In this document: positions 26,001-37,141 of the stretch, one piece after another | How the letters are laid out: the number at the start of each line of letters is the position of its first letter | How positions within the stretch are numbered: position 1 is the first letter of the stretch | Origin: Phoronis australis | Lineage: Eukaryota; Phoronida; Phoronidae | Direction: 5' to 3' | Length of the DNA: 55,268 nt | Assembly (NCBI GenBank): GCA_002633005.1 | Contig: NMRA01000011.1 | Span: 1,193,513-1,248,780, forward strand | Notes under the pieces: generated by a model | The model's input: the letters and a program-made list of their open reading frames with translations, nothing else | Database searches by the model: none | What the model was told of the DNA's origin: nothing | Program-made: the position numbers and the translations under genes

Positions 26001-29000
26001 CGACTACGCCACGTTTGTTTTCGAGCTTTTGGCTTACAATCTAACCTCTGTCATGTGTGCCTGACAAAGAAAAGTTGCTAATTATCTACTAATGTGCTTG
26101 ATTGGCTTTGTTTTTAAACACAATCATTGTGCTTCACGTCGAAGGTAACACATTGTAAACTAATACGACAGAAGTGGGGGGAGACGACACCTCAAGGACA
26201 AAAGGCAAAAATCGTGACTATTTTTACATTACAAAAATTTGTGTTAACGGCCTTTGGTTCGTAAGTGGTGAGATGGGTGGCGTTGCTGAATATGCGCTAA
26301 TCAGAAACATTGTTTTTTGTTTCAAACGGAGTTACTGCTTTTTGAATGACGAGTCATATAAACTATAACACTACCAAAATAGTTGAGGTAAAACGTCAAG
26401 GTGTTAAGTTCAAAACTTATTGCAATTGTTGACCACGTAATCCATACGTAAACTCATAGTCGGCTTATCTCAAATATCAACGCTTTTGTGAGCTTCTAGT
26501 TGCTTATTACGCACAGTTTGTTTTACTCCTTTCTGCCGTGGCTTTGCAAACCTTTAACAGCATGAACATTTTGCTTTTCCAGTGGCATTTAGAACAAAAG
26601 TTGTCACCACAATACACAAAACATTGTTTTATTGGAAAGCAATGTGACTCACGATTTACAGAGACACTATCGTTTTTCATGATTGACATTTTTGGTATTA
26701 TTGTTGGATGGGATAGACTTAAAAGATATTAGATTTGACCAGCGCTATAAAACAATAAAATCTTGCTACCTTTCTTGTTGAAGTGACAATAGTTCACCAC
26801 AGGAATATTTGGTTGCCACGGAAATGTGTTTGACAATGGTTGCATAACCTTTCAACTACCAAACTAAAAGACTGACACAAGCATATCAGTTCACTAAGAG
26901 ATGTTGTGCATTTTCTCAAGATCTCATGTGAAAAAACAAACGCCAGGAAAAGAAAATGCCACAATAAGCTATGTTAAAGATATTATACTGTCCTGTGTTT
27001 GTTACAACGAATACAATTATATAGAAAAGCTCAAGAACATTCCATATTTGTGGAAACAAACATTCTCTGTTCAAACCAATCAAGCAAAGCTTCACTTATT
27101 GTATTTTTATCATATGAAAACACAACTCTCAGAACACTTAAGAAGGTATGCTTAAATTTGAACTTCAATATCCTACCGTACTTTCAAGAGAATTGCCAAG
27201 TTGTGCACAACACTTTTAATCCTCATGTGTATTTAACTAGGTGGGCCACAAGTGCATAAAAGTCATCTTTGTTTCATAAGACACAACTGCTTGTCATTTT
27301 GTGTCATTAGAAGCAGTTTAGTTTAAGTGATAAAATGTGCTGCTTGCTGCATTATATAACCAACATGTTTTACAGATGACAGTACCTTCTAATTGGTCCA
27401 TCCCTCAGCCTGTTCCCCAAACCTTATCCAATAACAAAGTAAACACCTTGGAAATGTCCAAAAAGCGCAATTCTAACTTCAGGAGCCATAAGGCTGCTTT
27501 TTTGCCTTGGAAACTTCTTTAATTTAAAATTTATCCACTGGAATGCTCACTAACAAGTTCATACAATAGAAAATAAGATGTAATATTTACTCCACACAGT
27601 AACTTGTCTTTTGGAAAAGAGCTTTAGGCTTGTTTACACTTAAAGTATTCTACAATGGCTCCATTGATCTTTCATTTATTACAGGTGTAATTTCTTCTAC
27701 ACAAAAACTCTGATATTGTAAATTACAAAATCAATGCCTTCTAAAAGACGCAGCAGTACACTCGGCAGTGGATGTCAGTATATATAAGCAATTTTTGCAG
27801 CTTTTCATTTCAGTGCTCCCCTGATCAATCTGTGCCTATCTAGTCTGGTGGTGCATTTTTAACCAGGACATTGCCAGACATTTCAGGGGGAGCTGGAATA
27901 ATTAGCCATGACAAGTACCAATGAAGACAATCATTACAATTAGCCAAGCAAGGGAATGTAAAATTGATCAGTTGTGATGTCTTCTCTGGTAATTGATAAT
28001 ATCCATCCGCTTCTCAACACCTCCCCCAGAACTGACATGACATGTTCACAGTAATTAAGACACTTGATCACATGACCTCCCATAATGCAAAAGCAGTTGA
28101 ATAGCACTTGAGAAGTATAGTGTTAATTTTTGGGGCCAAAGCAACCACTGAACCAACTAGCTGAGGTTTTCCTTCAGAAGCACCAATGCCAGATCAGTTT
28201 TATATTTTTAGACCATTTGGACATTTGAGGCAAACTTAATACAAACCAAAGAATGGTACCTATAATCATTACAAGAATGTAATTTTTAACATTGTCAAGA
28301 TCTTCATAGGCATGGCACATCCTATTCAATGGGTGATACAACATAGATTATCCAGATATTGTTATAATTTTTACCACACAATTTGAATATCCCAAACATC
28401 ATCAATATAAGATGCACGTGATGCAAGACACCAGAAAAATTGAAGACGCAACAGCTTCCCTGGAACCTCATCCAACATGAGACGACCTATTGGTACTTGT
28501 CATTGCACTAACAGAATTCAAACAAACACAATTTTCTTCTTCATTAAGCGACCAATATTTGCCAACTATCCCACATTTTGTAACTGTCCTGCTTTCTGAA
28601 GGACTGTTCTGCGTCCAGGATTTGCATCAGATGTCCCACTTTTTGACACACACGATATTGTCCACATACTTGCATCGTCATAATAATAACTTCGACTTGG
28701 CCATTTCAATGCTATTTCTATTTACCCTTTCATAGGCAGAATTAAGAAGATAGCAAGTATACAAAAACAGAAGCACCACTTTTCATTTTGGAATGTTGAC
28801 AACTATTGTGTATGGGAGTTCTTCATTCACTCATCGGCAGTTCAGTCATTCCGACTGTGGTGCATCATGGGAGTTCTTCATTCACTAATCGTTTGCCCAG
28901 TCATTCAACATTCTACTTCCTGCCTACCACAGAAACCAAAACAACGTTGGTTTGACTTGTGCAGACAAAATAGTCAGTATGATACAGACAGTTTGGTTGA

Positions 29001-32000
29001 CGCACAGTTGGTGACATTCGATTCCCACCACTCAGCCCTCAAAAGTGATTCAACCTAGAAAAAGAAAACAGTGTAATTAAAGACCACTTTGCACCAACAG
29101 TGTGCTTGGGTGTTCAACTAAATGAAACTAAAACTTGGTGCTTAGAAGAGAAACTTGAGAAAATAAACAGACTTCTATTAAACACCAGGGAAACAGAGTA
29201 TACTACAAAGTATGGGTGAGGAAGGTGTGTAAAATGTAGATAAACATGAGAAGAAATGCCATGAGATTAGAGAAATATCTGATCATAGGAAATTTTAAAA
29301 GAAAATGAAGGCAAACCCAAGCAGAAGCAGCATGCATGCCCTCTAGTGTAGATGAAGCCATGAGGGGAACAGTCTTCAGATCATTCATAAGTGACAACTT
29401 TATCCTCACACAAGTGCAGAAGGTTTCATCGGCTGAGAAAATGCGATTAGTTTTAAAAAAACAACAGCTTCAGGCATTTGGTAGAGCAGCAAACGACAGC
29501 CCAACACACGTTGTGGCCAGCAACGACAAGCTGTTTTGGACTTGTTGAAACGCTGCGCTGTGCAACACAAGGTCAAACTAAGGTGACTTGTGTTCTCCAT
29601 TCACTGCTTGCTACTAGTTGTAACAGATCAAGTGCTTTAACCAATACAAGTAACAGTGAAATAGTACATTTTAAACCAAACATGAAATTCATAGATATGA
29701 ATCACATGTTGTATTAAGAAACTTGCTTATCATTATATGTTAAGGTAGATTACTACTACTACTACTACTACTACTATTACTACACTGCCTATCTTTAACT
29801 ACACACAATAGAAACAAGTCATTTATTGTTTAAGATCACAACAGTTTCAAGTCAACAACATCCAAGCAACAATTTAAAGAAAGGAAAAGTGCCCACATGA
29901 ATCAAAAATTCGATTTTCAGATGCTTGGTATTTTTCCTCACGGGATGAGAGTTAAATGCAACGAAGAAAAACTATGAAGCATAACTGGTTAATCCTCATC
30001 TTAATATTAACATTAATATTAACATTAATATTAACATTAACATTAAAATTAACAAAAGATTAATTCACTGTTGATTTTATTGATTTGTCTAACTCAATTG
30101 AAATTTCACACAATAGGCACTAAAGCTGTCAACAAGCTTTGAAGAAAAACCAGTTTAAAAAGCATATTTAAGACAATTCATTCCATGTGTTACTTTTTCT
30201 TTGGCTGCCATTAATTTACAAACACCGTGTTCACTGCAATGTGGAATTCAGAAAGTAGGCAAAAGCCAGTTGTTGTTTTTCCTAACATTTCTATGGCACG
30301 CTTTGCTGCTTATGCTTATCAACTCTTTGCTTCCACTTTGTCATAGCTGTGTTCTCTACCTTTTCTTTACAGCTTGTAACTGTAACCTCCATGCCAAAAA
30401 CTGCCGTTTTAACATGGAGCTTTACAAACTATCGGGACACAAGAGTGGAGGAGTTTGTCTCAACTGCCGGCACAATACCGCCGGTCGAAACTGTCATTAT
30501 TGTAAGGAAGGATTCTATAGGGATCAAACCAAACCCATCACCCACCGCAAGGCATGCAAAGGTAGGTGGGGCCAGAGTAGTCCGTCTTACATGTACCTTG
30601 TCCTTGCAGCATGTACGTGCAACCTTCATGCCCGACGTTGTCGCTTTAACAGCGAGTTGTACTCACTGTCAGGACAGCTCAGCGGAGGTGTCTGCATTGG
30701 CTGTAAGCACCATACCGCAGGCAGGTATTGCCACTACTGTCAAGAGGGGTTTTACCGTGACCTTAAAAAACCCATATCACATCGCAAGGCATGCAAAGGT
30801 AGGCAAAGAGTAAGTCACGTGGCAGGTACATGAAAGGAATGTGCAGGTGAATAATAGCACCACACAACTAGGACATCTTTGCTCTGAAAGTCCATTAGCC
30901 ATCAAGTGTACAGGTTCCAAGGTTTATTAGGTGGAAAATGTCACAAAATATGAAATTACTCCAGTCAAGAGGCTTAGCATTTTGAACTTTGATGAGAACT
31001 CTAATCAGTCTGAAGGTTCGTTAATCTTTTGGTCTACGGGTAGGAAGGTCATTAGTCTGATTTTTGGGCATTTGGACCAGGGGGCGCATCAAAACAAATT
31101 AAGGACTTTCAGTTCAATACACGCTATGAGCAGCCGGGAATAGGACAAAATGAGTGCTGGAGAGACAGGGCCAGCAAGGAAAAGGTCAACATCCATTAGT
31201 TTTTTTGTGAAGATCTGAATCAATTTCACACAGAAGGAATGTGTGTGTGAGTGTGTGTGTTTATGTGTCTCCCTGGTAGAAAGTGGGTGGGAACGTCTAG
31301 GTCAGAGGGGATGTTGTGATGTAGGAAGTGAAAGTATTTAGAAATCGAGCATCATGTTGTCAAAGTTGGGTGCACACATCAACAGTATGGTAAGAGGCAA
31401 CTTGTGTGTGAGATCACCAGCGTTTATTGTGTAACCAGATGAAGGTGTTGAGGTGGTCTTCTTCATTTTTCTAGTTCCAGCACCATTAAAACACAGGGGC
31501 TCACTGCTGGAACACTACAAGTTTCCAACAGCTGTTTTCCATTTTGAATTACAAGACTGATCTGTGTTTATATTGTGTAGGACACTTCTGTCTGCGAAAA
31601 ATGTTCACTCCACTGTAGACAAGTGATGTCAGAAGCTTAGGAGACCATGTGACTCACATACTTAGGAGAATCTTATGATGAAACTTGCTGCTTTCACCCC
31701 TTGATGAACTCAGTATTCATTGACACGTACTGCTATGAAATTGGTCTTGACTTGATCCTTATTCAGATGAGAAGTGATTACTCGGTTTGCAAAAAGCTGA
31801 CAGTTGATTATTCCTAGAGATGTTGCTTGGCGCACATCAGGCCCCACATGGCATTTCCCAACTGGTAGCTATAAATGCTTCTTACCAGTGGAGATTACAA
31901 AAGGCAACTTACCACCTGCCCTGGACTTTTATGACGGACTTTTTTCTTTTGGGCCAGGAACAAAAATGAGTCTCGATCACACCACTGCGTGTTTTTGGCC

Positions 32001-35000
32001 AACAGTCTTTCCCACCCATTTTAGACACTGCGGACTATAAAAACTAAATCCGTAACTGGAAATTGAATTTGTTCGTCATTCAAATGTCAAAAATCAGTTA
32101 CGTTTAACTGAAGAAGAAAGAAATCGTAACTGCTGTCATCCAAAGAATGCAGTGAAGAGGTGGGGGAGTGCATCATACCAACTTGTAAGAGTCTGATCTA
32201 GAGCAGTCACAGATTGCCAGTTCCTTCCACCCCTGAAATCATCCAGACCAATTTCATGAAATTAAGTGGGCTACATCAAAAGTTGATGTTTATAATAAAA
32301 GCTGGATTTACAGTCCCACTGTCCTAGAAGCGTAATACTTGACATATACAGTTCCCACTGTCCTAGAAGCGTAATACTTGACATATACAGTTCCCACTGT
32401 GCTAGAATCGTAATACTTGACATATACAGTTTCCACTGTCCTAGAAGCGAAATACTTGACATATACTATATATAATAGACATTATAGATGTTATGTTATG
32501 AACGTTTGCATTAAGTTTTCAGACATCTTCGTAGCAAAAGTAGATAAGGAAGGATTTAAATCCCATGGTATTTTTAATACCTGTTAAGGTAATTAAGGGC
32601 TATTCACTCATTTCAAAGTGGCCACCGTAAGAGTAAAAACACTTGGAATAGTTAACTTTCTTCAAATACCGCTTGTATCACCAATGACCACTGAGTGTCA
32701 TCGTTATCTATAAAGAAATGGCATTGATCATGATTTATTTATTTAAAGGTAAATCCAACTTATTATAGTCTTATAATAATGATTCTGAATAAGTGAGACA
32801 TGAAGTCATTGCACAGTCTGCAAGGTCATGCTGTCAATTACCTTACCAAAAATTAACTAAATTACTGAAGTACTGCATGTACACAGCCTGAAGGATTAAT
32901 CAGCATTAATAGAATGAAATGACTAACGAGGTTAAGTCATTATGTCAAAGCTGTATGTCAATTTATGAACACAAATGAATCCTGTTAACAAGTGTATGTT
33001 TGGACTATGTATAAAAGTAGTATACTGCTCACTGAGTCTAACTTTGTTGCAATCTAAATGAATGTAATCAATATCCTAAAACATGGTTAGGTTTGTTTTT
33101 AAAACAACTGTTATGACTCCATTTGACAAGGCCATGAATAACAATCTGCCAAAGAAAAAAGCCACAATCATGTAGACTGTATTCTACAATGCATTCTGGA
33201 TTACTCATGTATATTATGTGATAATCTCATTGAGGAAATATTTCGGGAGATAAGTTAGCATATTTCAGGAATTTACAGCAAAATTCCATTATTTTCTGAC
33301 ATGTATACACATCACACCGAAACACAACAGATATGTTTCCCAGCTAAAATCCTTAAAAGCATGTTTCTCTGCTTGGAACGAGTTTTTGAAAAAGCCTCCC
33401 ATGCCATCAATGGACAGGAAGCAATGCGTATGTCATATGCACAAGAAAGGAAATTTCTCCATCACTTGAGGATTCAGATCCAACTTGGGTTAACTAAAAT
33501 GCAGCAAAGTCGACCACTGACTAAAATTGGCCACTGTTGAATGAAGTTTTCTACCTTTTAAATTTACTGAAAATATTGGATGTTAAATCTGGCACTTGCA
33601 TGTGAGTAATGAACACACGTGCTCATTTTATTCAAAAAGTAAGTTGTCCCCTTCCTGCCACAGCCCAGACACCTTTAATTAATCGCACCTTTCTGGCCTT
33701 GGTTTCAATAGAAGTACTTATGGAGAACATCTTGAGTGAAGATGATGTCACCAACTGATGGATGGACATGTCAGGGAGATCATGTTAACTGTCTGGGTTG
33801 ATAAATTATGGGTGATTGAGAACATTGAAGTATGGGTCCTTAAGTAATTAATGTTCTGTGACGACATACAAAGAAAGCAATTCTTGCATGATAGAGTCAA
33901 CATACCTGCCTTTGATCACTGCTTTGTCATGTTCAAGTTTGGGATACCAAAGTATCAACAAGTAAGAAATAATTTAAGCTTTCAAATTTAAATACGCATT
34001 ATGTAATAAAACCTGCATGTATCATTTATTGTGATCCTTTGCTCACCACGCAAAAAATACAAAAATTGCAGATAAATTTGACAACTACCAACCATCAAGT
34101 AAATAACGCCTATGTTTCAGAAAGAGAAAAATAAAATTTCGGCGATTTGATATCACGAGACTAAGTATTACCAGAACAACCTACCAGTGGTTATGAAATG
34201 GTAACTTCCACTCAAATGCGAACAATTTTGGAACCACAAAAGTTGAGTCAGTGAGAGGCCTGTACTGTACAACCAAAGAATTCGAGTTTGCCTGGAGTCA
34301 ATTTCTCTGCCCAGGCGGTGCGCACACCTCCACCTTGCTGTAAACACTTCCATGTTGTTAAATTGATGCACCCAAACAAACACTGGGTCAGTGATGGCAT
34401 GTTGACATTGACCAGATACATCAGGATCCATGGTGTACAGAAACACCTGCATGGAAGGTTTGTCCAGACCTGGCTTATGTCTACCACCAAAATACTGGTT
34501 CAATTATATGGTTGGCTGGGAAATTTGGTATTGGAACAGGATGGGTACAGGGTTTTGGAAGCCTATATAAATGCCCTAACTTTGTCATAGATTGATCTTG
34601 TCCAATAATCACCAGTGGAGGCAGAAACTGTCACCTGCTGACGTCACATAAAAACATAGAATCAGATGAGAATATGTATGATAGGCTGTTAATGGTGACA
34701 GGGATGGTGCTGTTAACACCTGAATGTGCAAGACTGCTGTCAAAATGTACATCTGGTTAATGTCTGTTCATAGTTGCTGCTAATGCAAGTTCACCTGCTC
34801 ATTTCCCTGTGAATTACTACAGACACTTGTATGATGGTCAATAATTTGATCATTTCTACAAATAAATTGATATCAGACAAATAATAAAATTTTTATCTAG
34901 GTTACACCACACAAATTAAAAGTTTCACAAAAAGATGACCAATTCTTGATTTGTTAGGTTACTTGTTGCTTCACAAGCCAATAAATACCCTGGACATAGA

Positions 35001-37110
35001 CTAAAATAATGCTATTATATTGAAACAGTTCATGTCTACAAGTTTTTATTGCCTTTTTAAAAGTAAAATTGAAGCATCTAGTGTAGTCCAGAATAACATT
35101 TTTGAGTATGAATTTAGAATTACGTCATTAATTTGTGATTTTTTTTCAAGGGAACAAGATAGATGAGTATGGCCAAAATCTAGGACACAGCATGGCCCAC
35201 AAATGAAATATTTGACCATTTTTCCATGCAGCATATGCAGCACTTAATTAAATGATGTTTCATGTTCAAGTTTTGTACCACAGTTACTACTACACAAAGT
35301 TTTTAGAAGTTGGGAACATTTGCAACATTAGAGACCCTTCAAAATGAAAGAAAGGTCATTTTGGCAATTGTTTTTGTATGGAATTGGTGAAATTTTACAG
35401 AAGTTATTTTTAGCCATTAGTTGTGGATGGCGATGCTTTTTTGCTAAAGGTATATATGCACCGTTCTACTTGGACATTCACAACAATATCAGAAGCCCTT
35501 AAAATGAGAAAAATGATCATTTTGGCAATTATTTTTCATTCGTTATTGGTGACATTTTATCTCAATGTACCCAATTACTACATAATAACCTTATTACTAT
35601 ATATTCATCCAGGGCCTAAACTGGTGAATTTCAATAATAAAAGTCCTCAGCAACACAGCATGGCAGAAAAGTGAAATTTTATTTAATTAAATTTCACAAA
35701 TAACAAACTTCATGAATTTTTACTTGGTACAGTACATCTGTCCACTAACTACATTTGGTGAAATTTTCAGCAATATAACTACGAGAAATAGAAAAAAATG
35801 CAAATTTCAGCAATTATATTTGTCTCAAGTTTAAGATTTTATATGGTAGAGTTATAGTTATCTAGAAAGGGAATATGTTACATTGGAGTGTACACCCAGT
35901 CTGCCCTGCTTCAGCCTATTTTTATGTCTCAGTTTTTTAGATCCTTGCCGACACAAATGGATGAAACAGAAGGCAAAAAGGGTAGTTTATCTTAGTGTTA
36001 CCAAGGCTGGACACACATAAAGGGGAGCATTAGAAAAACTTTAGAACCATAGTTGCTAGAAATGCTCATTAAGAAGATGCCACCTGCGGATATTGTATTA
36101 ATTATGTGTCTGGCTATGAAATATAACTAGCAATAATAGTCATGTGGTTCTAATAGAATCATTCTCAACTCAGTAACTTCAAGAATGACAAATTTAGCCT
36201 ATGGTCTGTTCTCCTTTGGACAATGAGTCTTGCTTAGATAACATTATTGACTAGTTGTTAAAATGTAAGCAGTGTTTGCAATGAACATGCAGTTTGTGAC
36301 AAGTTAATGTTTGTTTTATGTTTGCAGCTCTGAGTGAAATCTGATAGCCAACAAATGGCTTTAATTACTGTCATAAAATAGAGAGTGAGATATCTAGCAT
36401 ATTTGAATGACAGTTACTAACAAATGCATGTGACAACTGTGCCTAGCCCATAAGCAGTTTTAAAGTAATTAGATGAACTCTTCGCTGAATGTCAGTCATA
36501 TATAAATCAGAACCTATTGAAATATCTACTGAGAATGAAAACAAATATGAAAGTTGCAAATGTTAAGTTGCCTGTCACAGCAAAGTTGATTACAATAGTT
36601 GGATATTGAAACATGGGAAGTTGTGAACAATTTTTTAAAACAATTCCAACCTATTGATTACGGTAAAAAATCTTCAGTTTGGGGCACAACATGGCAGACA
36701 GGTGAAATTTAATTTTGTCAAATTTCTCAAAAAATAACTTTTCAGGAAAAATTTGCTTATAGCATAGTTTGTATGGCGTAACTAATACCATACATTTGGA
36801 ATCATCTTGGACATTTGCAACAATGTGGTAATCCTCTGAAAAATAGAAATTTGGCAATTTTAGCAATTATTTTTGTCCCAAATTGAAGAATTTTTACCAT
36901 ACTTTCTAAAGATAAAACTAGAGCAGTCTTGTAAATATTGATGCAATGTCATGAGGGTCAGCCTGCTCAGAGAAAGACCGCTTCCCTTCCCCAGTTGCCC
37001 GCTGTCGCTCATGACTAAGACTTCCTAACAATAACTCTGTAGTGAGCCAGCCAACCGCACAAATCGCTGGGCTATACTGAATGCAAAAAAGCACCAGAAT
37101 ATTTACTACA

Positions 37111-37141
<31 letters not shown>

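Larger units (their letters stand above)
17034..30372 (+). other. Netrin intron 1 (13.3 kb)
   Basis: Starts GTAGGT, ends ttctttacag, phase 1. No additional exon was recognised. It contains a MITE (25526-25643), microsatellites (21931-21954, 29751-29783, 30000-30054), a short tandem repeat (28813-28907), and an abrupt drop in CpG density near 26.5 kb. Such a long first intron is a usual place for enhancers, but none can be identified from sequence alone. Confidence 0.85.

Noticed and set aside
30201-30372. Open frame upstream of exon 2A as extra coding sequence
   Set aside because: It ends in a strong acceptor, the peptide is not netrin-like, and the exon 1 donor joins exactly at 30373 with the right phase.
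32271-32462. Repeat protein on the minus strand
   Set aside because: It is the translation of a 39-bp minisatellite that happens to be open.
32311-32466. CRISPR-like array
   Set aside because: The repeats are contiguous with no unique spacers, and the window is animal DNA.
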